Shown here: piece after piece, positions 48,491 to 58,223 of the stretch
Position numbering within the stretch: the first letter of the stretch is position 1
Layout: every line of letters starts with the position of its first letter
Source of the DNA: Sinotaia quadrata
Taxonomy: Eukaryota; Mollusca; Gastropoda; Architaenioglossa; Viviparidae
Assembly (NCBI GenBank): GCA_028829895.1
Contig: CM054178.1
Coordinates: 88,470,058 to 88,534,057, forward strand
DNA: 64,000 nucleotides
Direction: 5' to 3'
Translations under genes and position numbers: made by a program
The notes under the pieces: model-generated
What the model was told of the DNA's origin: nothing
What the model saw: the letters and a program-made list of their open reading frames with translations, nothing else
Database searches by the model: none

Positions 48491-48630
48491 TAAAACTTTG
48501 ATAACCACAAAATTGTTTAAGTACAAACATTTTGATAACCACATAATTGTTTAAGTACAAACACTTTGATAACCATACAATTGGTTAAGTGGTTAAGTAC
48601 AAACACTTTGATAACCACACAATTGGTTAA
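48491..48630 (-). repeat. About 34-bp repeat downstream of the donor array
   Basis: Four units of the type ctttgataaccacacaattg + gttaagtacaaaca. The ctttgata and agtacaaacac parts match the donor-array unit to the right, so this looks like a diverged extension of it with the central exon-derived part replaced. Confidence 0.85.
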
Positions 48631-49016
48631 ATACAAACACTTACTTTGATAGGCACACAGAAGAGGACAAATACAAACACTTACTTTGATAGGCACACAG
48701 AAGAGGACAAGTACAGTTACTTTGATAGGCACACAGAAGAGGACAAGTACAGTTACTTTGATAGGCACACAGAAGAGGACAAGTACAGTTACTTTGATAG
48801 GCACACAGAAGAAGACAAGTACAAACACTTACTTTGATAGGCACACAGAAGAGGACAAGTACAGACACTTACTTTGATAGGCACAGAAGAGGACAAATAC
48901 AGACACTTACTTTGATAGGCACACAGAAGAGGACAAGTACAGACACTTACTTTGATAGGCACACAGAAGAGGACAAGTACAGACACTTACTTTGATAGGC
49001 ACACAGAAGAGGACAA
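48631..49016 (-). repeat. Tandem array of exon end plus 5' splice site, 10 units
   Basis: Read on the minus strand, each unit is the last 26 bases of the GPCR exon (ending gtgcctatcaaa) followed by 14 intron bases (GTAAGTGTCTGTAC or variant). Donor G positions: 48990 (authentic), 48950, 48910, 48872, 48832, 48792, 48756, 48720, 48684 and 48644. Spacing is 40, 38 or 36 bp. Seven sites read AAA|GTAAGTG and three (48792, 48756, 48720) AAA|GTAACTG. The array begins inside the exon and runs into the intron. Confidence 0.95.
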
Positions 49017-49293
49017 GCAGCAGGTCTGCAGAGGCGAGGGACAGCAAGAAAACGTTGGTCACTGTCCTCATGCGCCCGTAGTATGAGATGGAGAAAATGA
49101 CCAAAGAGTTTCCCACTAGACCTAGAAATAAGGTCACTGCATAGGCCAAGGACACGGGCACCATCTCCCAGAGAGGAAGGTTGCTGACGGATTCGTCATA
49201 ATCATACTCGTAATCCTCATAATATGAGTCTGATGAGTTATTCGACAAGTTGCTGAGTAAACCAGAATCTCCTGTAAGGTCGGCAGCGTTCAT
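48991..49293 (-). CDS. Class A neuropeptide-type GPCR, first coding exon (partial)
   Basis: A 101-codon exon from ATG at 49293 to a GTAAGT donor at 48990, phase 0. Residues 1-40 form an extracellular tail with overlapping N-glycosylation sequons (N15, N18, N19) and an acidic tyrosine-rich stretch (Y24, Y25, Y28, Y30, Y32) typical of sulfated peptide-receptor tails. TM1 is about 45-70 with the conserved GN (N62). The first intracellular loop is GRMRTVTN. TM2 is about 80-100 with the LAxxD motif (D90). These identify a rhodopsin-family, peptide-type receptor that signals through G proteins at the plasma membrane. The pattern reminds me of CCK- or QRFP-like receptors, but the ligand class is not settled by two helices. 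TM3-TM7 exons were not found in the window. The frame reads past the donor for 27 codons to TAA at 48909-48907. Confidence 0.88.
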
Positions 49294-49310
49294 CGTGTCT
49301 TGGGCAGCAT
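49290..49310 (-). promoter_or_regulatory. Upstream ORF overlapping the GPCR start (ATGA)
   Basis: A six-codon frame starting ATGCTGCCC ends in TGA, which overlaps the receptor ATG as ATGA. It lies in the same exon, just after the predicted acceptor. Such an arrangement would make receptor translation depend on leaky scanning or reinitiation. Confidence 0.6.
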
Positions 49311-49320
49311 AAGGTTTCCT
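49311..49320 (-). other. Predicted 3' splice site before the GPCR coding exon
   Basis: On the minus strand attttTATTAG precedes GAAACC, with the exon starting at 49318. The pyrimidine tract is T-rich but short, and an upstream AG is absent for about 20 bases. Predicted, not proven. Confidence 0.5.
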
Positions 49321-49417
49321 AATAAAAATTACAATCTGACTATCAACAAATAATACTGCAGGAAAGTTTGAAAATTTTCAGCGATAATAACAACATGTTT
49401 ATACATACAGAGGAAAA

Positions 49418-49423
49418 AAGAAA

Positions 49424-49503
<80 letters not shown>

Positions 49504-49610
49504 AACTAAGAAAGAAAGAAAGAAAAAAATAAGATAGAAAGAAAATAAGAAAGAAAGAAAATAAGAAAGAAAGAAAGAAAGAACGAAAGAAAGAAAGAAA
49601 GAAAGAAAAT

Positions 49611-49674
<64 letters not shown>

Positions 49675-49701
49675 AAATAAGAAAGAAAGAAAGAAAGAAA
49701 G
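49418..49701. repeat. (AAAG)n microsatellite in GPCR intron 1
   Basis: About 65 AAAG units with AAAT and AACG interruptions. On the gene's sense strand it is a TTTC pyrimidine tract lying 100-380 bp upstream of the predicted acceptor. Confidence 0.97.
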
Positions 49702-49887
49702 TGTTACACTGAAATTATTATATGTAAAATCTAGCGATTGTGAAATATTATTACCTAAAAATAATAACTCTGGATTATAACTTCCATTTAAAGACGACGA
49801 CAACAATGATGTTGATGAGTTAATGATGATAATTGTGATGATTATGTTGATTATGGTGATAATTACTAGAGGCACTCATTTTCTTAC

Positions 49888-50006
49888 CTTATAAATTTGA
49901 AACAATGTCCTGTACTAATGAACACGGGACAGCTATTTATCACCACTCCTAATTTACTCCCCAAAGCTAAGGTTGTGAATGACAAGCTTAACTGTACAGA
50001 CTAACT
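49888..50006 (-). other. Predicted 5' UTR exon 1 of the GPCR gene
   Basis: From an initiator-like GCAGTTAG (A at 50006) to a donor AAG|GTAAGAA (intron starts at 49887). The 119 bases contain no ATG, as expected for a leader exon. The spacing to the TATA box supports the start. No transcript data are available to confirm it. Confidence 0.55.
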
Positions 50007-50026
50007 GCCCAGCCTCCAAGACGAGT

Positions 50027-50034
50027 TATTTATA
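50027..50034 (-). promoter_or_regulatory. TATA box of the GPCR gene
   Basis: TATAAATA on the minus strand, beginning 28 bases before the initiator-like A at 50006. It sits next to a GC-rich block (ccccgcgcgtgg and cgagcgttcg on the minus strand) that stands out from the AT-rich surroundings. Confidence 0.6.
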
Positions 50035-50040
50035 GCGTGG

Positions 50041-50674
50041 GCGAACGCTCGCACACCACGCGCGGGGCCTTTAATTTTTTTCTGATTTATTTTAGTCTTT
50101 TTCTCCAACATTTTGCTTGTAAGGAGTGGTGGCAGTACGCTTTTCTTCCCCGAGATGAATGAAAGTTCTTCCAGAATTTCGGGCGCTAGATACCTGTTGA
50201 GTGTTCGCAGTGCGTTTATAGTGGCACGGCCCCTTTTCCCCTATGCCAAGCGGATTCATTGTGAAGTCCTAGCGTCATACGACAAAGGCAATTGCCATAA
50301 AAAGTGAAAGAGCTCTGCCCCCCCCCCCCAAATAACACTGCTGTATCTTGTTGCTTTGTGAAGAATACTTTCCCAGACAAGAGGTAGAAGATCAAACTTG
50401 ACTGGTTGTTACTGAAGATCATGAAGACGCACGCTGCAGTTACTACTGAGTCGATGTATGTATCAAAATGTTGAGTGGTTACATCATTGTTTGGAATGAA
50501 TCCAGTAAGCGAACGTGAATCTCAATATGTTGACCGCCATCAAAGAAAAAGCACGGAACTGAAACTGATTGTTTAATTGCGTATTGTGCAGGACTCTCTC
50601 TGTTCACCGAAACAACGGCAAAATGTCATGGGTTGCGGCCAAATCTGATGGCATATTCATACACACACAACCCA
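50041..50674. other. Upstream region of the GPCR promoter
   Basis: A GC-rich core-promoter flank to about 50075, then unique sequence with a C-run at 50319-50328. No other gene seen. Confidence 0.45.
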
Positions 50675-50888
50675 CGCAACCATTCTGACTCACACAATAC
50701 AAAAACCATTCTGAATCACACAATACAAAAACCATTCTGACTCACACAATACTAAAACCATTCTGACTCACACAATACAAAAACCATTCTGACTCACACA
50801 ATACAAAACCCATTCTGACTCACACAACACAAAACCCATTCTGACTCACAATACAAAAACCATTCTGACTCACACAACACAAAACCCT
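50675..50888. repeat. About 26-bp minisatellite, 8 copies
   Basis: Unit: cattctgactcacacaatac + aaaaac, with small variants. Confidence 0.95.
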
Positions 50889-50984
50889 CATAAAGTAAGC
50901 ATTATTATACGCGTAATACTATTCCAATTAACTTGAAGCGACTGTAAAAATTACTACTAATAAAAATTAAATGATAACGAACTT

Positions 50985-51175
50985 ACAAAATTCATTACAG
51001 CCAACATCTAAAATAAATCTTTGATCTGAACTACAAAATTCATTACAGCCAACATCTAAATAAATCTTTGATCTGAACTTACAAAATTCATTACAGCCAA
51101 CATCTAAATAAATCTTTGATCTGAACTTACAAAATTCATTACAGCCAACATCTAAAATAAATCTTTGATCTGAAC
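50985..51175. repeat. About 48-bp tandem repeat, 4 copies
   Basis: Units contain acaaaattcattacagccaa, catctaaa and taaatctttgatctgaac. Nearly identical. Confidence 0.95.
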
Positions 51176-51637
51176 GTCAGGAATGAATGATTAGTTGGTT
51201 ATTCATTAACCTGGAAACGCAGCAATCTAGCGCCCACTGCTATGTCCAAATGTCCACTTTCCGGAGGAAGACTTCAAGATATGGAGGGGTATGAGATAAT
51301 AAAAAAAAAAAGGAAAAAAAAAAAGTTCTAATATTTGACACTCTGCAGAACATGAAACCTTCAAGATCCATAGTAGTGAAGATGGAGAAAAGTCAGCAAT
51401 AGTGTGTCTCTAGTGGCCAAGATTTGGCGATATGGAATGGACGACATGCTTGTAAGCAAAGAGGTACGTGCTCGGTAAAGCTCATAATATGAGGTTCAAA
51501 GTTATTACATGAAGGTCAAGGGACATTAGTGGTGTTGGAACTCGTGACAGTCAACTTGACCTTAGTGGTTAATTCGTCATGGTCATGCTATTACGATGGT
51601 AGCCCGTTAAACACATATTGTATCCACGGTCGCAAAG
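51176..51637. other. No gene seen
   Basis: Unique sequence with A-runs at 51300-51324. Imperfect precursors of the next repeat appear from about 51570. Confidence 0.5.
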
Positions 51638-52295
51638 TTCATGACGGTCATAGTGCGCTGTTTGTCAGATATAGTGAGGTATGCGGACAGTGATTTAATT
51701 CGTGACGGTCATAGTGCGCTGGTTGTCAAATATAGTGAGGTATGCGGACAGTTATTTAATTCGTGACGGTCATAGTGCGCTGGTTGTTAGATATAGTGAG
51801 GTATGCGGACAGTGATTTAATTCGTGACGGTCATAGTCTGCTGGTTGTCAGATATACTGAGGTATGCGGACAGTTATTTAATTCGTGACGGTCATAGTCT
51901 GCTGGTTGTCAGATATACTGAGGTATGCGGACAGTTATTTAATTCGTGACGGTCATAGTGCGCTGGTTGTTTCAGTTATTTAATTCGTGACGGTCATAGT
52001 CTGCTGGTTGTCAGATATACTGAGGTATGCGGACAGTTATTTAATTCGTGACGGTCATAGTCTGCTGGTTGTCAGATATAGTGAGGTATGCGGACAGTGA
52101 TTTAATTCGTGACGGTCATAGTCTGCTGGTTGTCAGATATAGTGAGGTATGCGGACAGTGATTTAATTCGTGACGGTCATAGTCTGCTGGTTGTCAGATA
52201 TACTGAGGTATGCGGACAGTGATTTAATTCGTGACGGTCATAGTCTGCTGGTTGTCAGATATAGTGAGGTATGCGGACAGTTATTTAATTCGTGA
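51638..52295. repeat. 61-bp minisatellite, about 11 copies
   Basis: Units contain tcgtgacggtcatagtctg, ctggttgtcagatatact and gaggtatgcggacagttat. One unit at about 51957-51985 has an internal deletion. Two-state positions (ctgctgg/cgctgg, tactg/tagtg, ttattt/gattt) vary independently. Confidence 0.96.
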
Positions 52296-52439
52296 TAATG
52301 TAAAACTAGTTCGAAGTGGCCATGTTGTTCTGGTGATTGACATTCTTCTTGTCGTTGTTATGATGGTAGAAATAATAAAAATACATCAGTGAAAATAACA
52401 CAACGAACACAACAACTATAATAATGCCGTTTCTTGGCC

Positions 52440-53010
52440 AATATGTTTAATATTAACTATATAAAATTACACTAAATTCAACAACAAACACCAATATAAA
52501 ATAGCATTAAAATCAACCACGAACAATATAAAATAACATTAAAATCAACAACAAGCACCAATATAAAATAGCATTAAAATCAACCACGAACAATATAAAA
52601 TACCATCAACAACAAACACCAATATAAAATAGCATTAAAATCAACCACGAACAATATAAAATAACATTAAAATCAACAACAAGCACCAATATAAAATAAC
52701 ATTAAAATCAACCACGAACAATATAAAATAACACTAAAATCAATAACAAACACCAATATAAAATAACACTAAAATCAACCATATATAAAATAGCACAAAA
52801 TCATCCGAAAACATCTATATAAAATTACTCTAAATCAACCACAGAGAGCAATATAAAATTATATTAAAATCAATCAAAACAACAATATAAAATTACACTA
52901 AAATAAACCACAAAAAAATAAAATAGCACAGTAATCAAACACAAAGAACAATATAACATTTCACTAAAATCAACAACAAACAACAATTCAAAATTACACT
53001 AAAATCAACC
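52440..53010. repeat. About 33-bp minisatellite, alternating variants
   Basis: Units of the type caatataaaatarcattaaa + atcaaccac, often paired (accac then acaac variants), with divergence increasing rightwards. Confidence 0.92.
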
Positions 53011-53019
53011 ACAAAATTT

Positions 53020-53310
53020 ACCAAATAATGATGGTGACTGTAAGGTGATAGTAATGGTGACTTTGACATCTTACTGTTGATGATGATGACTGTAAGGTGA
53101 TAGTAATGGTAAAGTCACCATCTTACTGTTGTTGATGATGATGATGACGACAATGATGATAGCAACATAAATAACATCACAAAAATAACATAGAACAATA
53201 AGAATAACAATAGCAATTGCGATAATAGTAACGCCAGCGATGATGACGATGATTAGAAGAAAAATAAGAAGAGTGATGATGAAAATGATGGTGATAATGT
53301 TGGAAAGGAT
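53020..53310. repeat. Duplicated 57-bp block and ATG/ATA-rich tract
   Basis: gatgactgtaaggtgatagt and aatggt recur at about 53030 and 53087, followed by trinucleotide-like GAT and AAT runs. Confidence 0.82.
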
Positions 53311-53780
53311 GAAAAAGAGGAGGGGAATTAGATATATACAAAATCTGAAGAGTCCGAATTTGTAAGCATTAAAAGGCTGTCGGGTAATGTAGCAGAATTC
53401 TCTCTCTTGTTTTGTTCTATTCACTTCTTGTTCATAAATCTCTTCTGTTCTAATGATTGGTGAATATACTACTACTATACTAAGATACATCCACAAGAGA
53501 TGCTTAACAGAACAAAACTAAAACCCTCTAGTTATGAGCACCATTGTTTTAACCATGGCTCTGCTGGAAAAAAGTTTTACAAGTGTCTACTTCTGGTTCT
53601 ATTATACAGTTGGATATTTGTGCAATAGTTATTTCCATCTGGATTTCGTTGTACACAAAATCTTGTTTATTCTCTCAGATTCTTCTCCTAAGTACTCGTT
53701 CACAATCAATAGGGTTTTCGTTTCTTCCTGTCCGGGAGCTTGAATCGTAAGTATATAACAAAAGAGAGCTCAAAGCAAGA
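53311..53780. other. No gene seen
   Basis: Unique sequence. Short frames are unrecognised. Confidence 0.5.
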
Positions 53781-53965
53781 GTTTCTGCTGAGTGCACCAA
53801 GTTTTCTGTTTACTCCTTGGTCTTATATCAACAAAATGGAAATTTATTTTATAAGATAATGCGTCATGATTTCTGCTGTGTGCACCGAGTTTTCTGTTTA
53901 GTTTGCTTACTCCTTGGTCTTATATAAACAAAATGAAAATTTACTTCGTAAGATAATGCATCATG
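53781..53965. repeat. About 95-bp duplication
   Basis: Two copies share tttctgctgagtgcaccaag, tactccttggtcttatat and aagataatgc. The second has a short insertion. Confidence 0.88.
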
Positions 53966-54475
53966 ATTGTCGTAATCAAATAGTAAGGGGTCTTCCTTCT
54001 ATGCAGTAATATTGTCTGTTTCTGGAAACGTGTTTCTTGAGTGAAGTTTTCTTTTTCAGGGGAATTTGTTTGTTTAATTATTCTTTCAGGATTACCGTGT
54101 CCACAAAATCTGAAATACTTTACATGCCTTTGTAATTTCTCCACATCGTCATCAAACTCCTGTTCTCTTGATCCTCGATTTCTTCAGTCCAAAAACTTCC
54201 TCTTCACATTCTGAAGAAACCGTTATACCTCTGTTGACAGCGAGAAGAATCTTTGCAGTTTGGGTTTTCTGAAGAACATCCTTTAGCAATGTGGACATGG
54301 GCGGACTACTCTGCATTCATGTCTTGTACCGTGTGCAGTTCATGGAGAATTGCAAACTCTCGGTTGCGTTCGTTTCAGCAAGAAATTCAAAATGATTAAC
54401 ATTTTTCAGAATGAGTAAAGCTCGTGTTTTCTGCTCAGTTTGAACTGTGGACCGCTTCTATATTTAAATTTTTAA
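53941..54475 (-). pseudogene. Decayed coding sequence, family unknown
   Basis: On the minus strand several blocks translate into protein-like sequence but in different frames and with stops. One block at about 54475-54170 has a single internal TGA. The next, at about 54185-53941, runs 67 codons from its first ATG and contains a Cys/His/Arg-rich patch (FRFCGHGNPER). Codon-like structure, mixed hydrophobic and charged residues, and abrupt frame changes fit a frameshifted relic. I cannot name the family. A true multi-exon gene is an alternative, but no consistent splice sites were seen. Confidence 0.35.
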
Positions 54476-54536
54476 AGTAACAAGGCCTTCTTTAATTAAA
54501 AAAAATTACTGGTTACAAGTCAGCCTGTACTTAACT

Positions 54537-54650
54537 CCGTTTAGTTTTGATATGCGCCGCCTTTCTTATAATTACCGTTAAATAGATACATGTAGTTGTT
54601 TTGATATGCGCCGCTTTTCTCTTCTTACAGTTAAATATATACATGTAGTT
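54537..54650. repeat. About 63-bp duplication
   Basis: gttttgatatgcgccgc and aaatagatacatgtagtt (or a close variant) occur twice in order. Confidence 0.88.
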
Positions 54651-54834
54651 TAAAAAAGGGTTACCGTTAGCCACTTCTGAAGCTCATTTTTACGTTGCTG
54701 GTAGTTTTATCTTTGTTACAGATTACATAGTGCTTCTGTAACGGTTATTTTTAGTTGTGCATCGTGTTTTCTTTTTACCAAAACTAGTGTTTATTGGTAA
54801 AGCTTTTGCGGTATCTCAGTTAATTATTGTAGTT

Positions 54835-55600
54835 GTCTTATTTCATTAGCTTATATATGTCAATCACTTTAGTGTGTCTTATTTCATTAGCTTATATATG
54901 TGCATTATTTTGTGTGTCTTATTTCATTAATTTAGATATGCACATTATTTGTGTGTGCTTTATTTTATTATTATTTTAGATATGTCCCTTATTATTCTGC
55001 ATTTTAGTTCATTAGCTTATTATCCATTAGTACTGTGTGCTTTATTTCATTAGTTTAGATAAGTCCCTTATTTTTGTGTGTCATTTTATTGTTAGATAAG
55101 TCCCTTATTTTTGTGTGTCATTTTATTGTTAGATAAGTCCTTTATTTTTGTGTGTCATTTTATTGTTAGATAAGGCCCTTATTTTTGTGTGTCATTTTAT
55201 TGTTAGATAAGCCCCTTATTTTTGTGTGTCATTTTATTGTTAGATAAGTCCCTTATTTTTGTGTCATTTCATTCGTTTAGATATGTACATAATTTTTATT
55301 AGTTTAGATACGTTCATTATTTTTGAGTGTCATTTTATTGTTAGATATGTCGCTTATTTTTGTGTGTCGTTTTATTGTTTATGTGTTTTTATTTCATTAG
55401 TTTAAATATGTCCACTATTTTTGTGTTTTATTCCATTAATTTACATATGTCTTTTTAAAAAAATGTATTTTAGATATGTTGTATTTCTTTATTTTGGTAT
55501 ATTTTCTTTTATTAGTTTTAAAGTGTATCTTATTTTATTATTTTATTTTATCTATTTTATTATTATAGATTTGTCATTTTATCTTGTAGATGAGTAGCGG
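54835..55600. repeat. 37-bp minisatellite with long degenerate flanks
   Basis: The core at 55055-55260 has near-identical units (tcattttattgttagataag + tcccttatttttgtgtg). On both sides diverged units of 35-45 bp share ttatttcattagyttaratatgt. Confidence 0.9.
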
Positions 55601-55712
55601 GTTCCAGGTTAGAGTTTGCTACGACTGGAGCTCAGTTGTATATCAATGTGTCAAATGTTCACTTTTTTATTGGCGAATTAAATTATTTTTGACACCTAGT
55701 AATTCTGTATGA

Positions 55713-55850
55713 AATTTAATCTCCCCATTTATAGACTTTCATTCAATAGAATGTGTCTTTAGCAAATTTAGTCTCCATATCTATGAACTCTCATAAAATA
55801 GAGTGTTTCTGTAATAAATTTAGTCTCCAGGTCTATGGACTATGAGCATA
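55713..55850. repeat. 53-bp tandem repeat, 2.6 copies
   Basis: Units start aatttagtctcc and include atctatgaactctcataaaa or variants. Confidence 0.88.
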
Positions 55851-56093
55851 CCCATAAAAGACTTATAAAATACAGCATAAATATATATATATATAGTTAT
55901 ACGAATTGTTCAAACACACCTAAGCTTTAAATAACAAACAAAACGATGAATCCACATTCAAAATGACAATATGATACAAACAAAAATGCACATTCAGAAT
56001 AACAAGATGAAACAAAACAAAATTACACACAAATAAAAGTATTTACGAAAGTGCAGCTTGACTAAATAATGGCAGAAAAGTAAGTATACTGTC

Positions 56094-57349
56094 CTAGTTT
56101 TCAAAATGGAATCCCACCTGACCACTACTAATATATGGTATACAAATGCATCGTATATGCCTTACACATGATTTGCGTAGTTCAACACGTGATATATCAC
56201 GTGATATATCAAAGCAGTCAACATTTAAAGAAAACAGCAAATGTATTTCCAAGTCAACGTCACTGCACGAGTAAATAAATTGCAAGGCATTTATAGCAGC
56301 GGGGGGAAAAACAGTCGGAATTGTATAGTTCAAAATATTTATAGAGACCGAAAATTCTTTCGCACTCTACAACCCATCCTAACACAAATCGGTGCTGGAA
56401 GTCTAAAATGATTTTCATGAATTCTTAGGACGTCCGAGAATGAAGCCAGCTGTTCATGATCTGATTCAATTATCTCCATTGTGTGACAGTCTAAGCACTT
56501 CTTTCCTTCTGTCTGTGTAAAGATGTCGGATTTTTTTTAGCACCAGATTGAAATGCAATATTTTTAGATAACATCACTACCCGGGTAAGGTCTCCACGAA
56601 AATGATGTCGACAAATATTAGCTGTCCAACTTCAAACGTTCTTGCGGATGAAAAGGAGTGCGAATATCTTCGACTGTCTGCGATGTTAAAAACAGGGTCA
56701 CGCGTGTATTGTAGTGGCCTGTTCTTTCAATGTCTTGAAAATAGTTCACCAGTTTCCTTTCTACTGGACTAAGACTAGCTGCAATCTCTTGATCAATGGG
56801 CGTGTCATGCATGGATCTCCGTCTTTAAAATCATCTCCTTCATCTCCCTGACTCTATTGAGGTTTAACAAAGAAATTCGACACAGTGTTAAAGTGGCAGC
56901 GTTGTGTTTCTCACACTCTTTCCATAAGGAACAAGTGTAAAACATTAACTTCACACGTAGAAATAGGTCTTGGTTTATTAAATTTTGCTTTCATAAAATG
57001 TAATCTTGTAGTTGCCATCTTTAGGGAATAGGAAATGAAATTGTTTAGCTTTCTCGATGACAATAGAATTAGTTTGCTTTATCCTTTCAGTACCGCGTGC
57101 TTTTCCCAGTAACAAACTGTTCAAAGGGCTATAAATCCTGTGCACAATGTGGACTGACGTAATGAAATTCTCCCGCTTCCTTTGCATAATTAAGCAGCAG
57201 ATGAAAGCCAGATAAAGTGGACCTGTTAATGGTTTTACACTGTGGTTAAGATTGTTGTTGCATAACTTTAACACGTCGACCAGGCTCTTGCAAACTTCTC
57301 CATAGTTGTTGATATGTTCGTTTTTGAGGAAAACATTCCCCGTCCATAC
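56094..57349 (-). pseudogene. String of protein-like blocks, probably a decayed gene
   Basis: Four unique-sequence blocks on the minus strand read as protein: A 57349-56978 (about 123 codons, preceded by an acceptor-like TTTTTTTCCTTAG and ending in a TAA overlapped by AATAAA), B 56812-56618 (64 codons), C 56536-56339 (65 codons, with CLDC and CHTME motifs) and D 56333-56094 (79 codons). A, B and C share one frame, separated by stops; D is in another. Amino-acid content is balanced, unlike the simple-repeat frames elsewhere. The best reading is one old coding region inactivated by stops and a shift, or several exons. No family was recognised, and cellular, transposon and viral origins all remain open. 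Confidence 0.4.
56190..56211. other. 22-bp perfect palindrome
   Basis: Reads tgatatatcac then gtgatatatca, a perfect palindrome with CACGTG at its centre. It lies inside block D of the decayed coding region. Confidence 0.9.
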
Positions 57350-57390
57350 CTAAGGAAAAAAACGGGTGTCCCCTTGAGTATGACTAGAGA

Positions 57391-58128
57391 AACCTTAAAT
57401 AGTATTTCATTAAGTTTATTAACCCCCAAAAGATGCCGACAAGCCGTCTGGAGTCAGAAACAGTAGCTGTCCTCATTTTATGACTTGTCGACTTTGCCGC
57501 TGACAAAACATTTCTGGTAAATTTACACATTTCTTAGTGCAAACAGACAATAACTTCTAGCTGCTTGATGCGATAGTCTGTAATCAATAATCAGTTCTGT
57601 TTTTACACCTAATAGCCGTTGCAGAATTCTCAGTTTTCAACAATATAGAGTCTTTCCTACTTTGTTGTTTGTCTTTATGCAGAGCCAATATGCTAATTAA
57701 CTTATTTGCATTCAATATCATTGTTAAATACCGGCTCTTATTTAATGACTCTGTCCCAGAATCAGAATTTAAAGTTCTTAATTTTAATATTCACATCTAT
57801 ACTGACGACAGACCGGTTGCCTAATTCACCCTTCAGTCTTTACGATTAGATCGCCCTTGAGTTCTGGCACCAAATGTAATGACAGATAAATTCGTGTACA
57901 TGCACGGGTTGGAAATATTTATCTTAATCTGACTGATTACAACATAGAAGATCATTTGTATCACTCTGCCCTCCACCATCTTTCTGTTACACTTGTAACC
58001 GAGTCAATTCATCGTTAAGATAACAAGAGTAAATTTTAATAGTTTACAATAAAATAGAGCGAACCATCTGATACAAAACTACATATATGTGGGTCTTCCC
58101 GAAACCTTCTATTTTGTCTGTGATAGAT
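57391..58128. other. No recognised gene
   Basis: Unique sequence. Weak open stretches on the minus strand adjoin block A but break repeatedly. Confidence 0.45.
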
Positions 58129-58163
58129 TGTTTAACTAAATCGAAAGCCAATGGTATAGAGTC
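58129..58163 (+). repeat. About 34-bp dispersed repeat, copy 1
   Basis: tgtttaactaaatcgaaagc and ccaatggtataga, matched at 58919-58953 with one or two differences. The 790 bp between contain short opposing frames, including 81 codons on the minus strand at 58469-58224, none recognised. Confidence 0.88.
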
Positions 58164-58223
58164 AATTGGCAGTGTTAAGCCATTAGCAGTTTATTCCATA
58201 ATAGATGAATACACTCGGAGAAG

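Noticed and set aside
48907..48990. Extension of the GPCR exon by 27 codons past the donor
   Set aside because: The extension consists of repeated exon-end units read in rotating frames and ends in TAA. A GTAAGT donor at 48990 with TM2 just completed is the better exon end.
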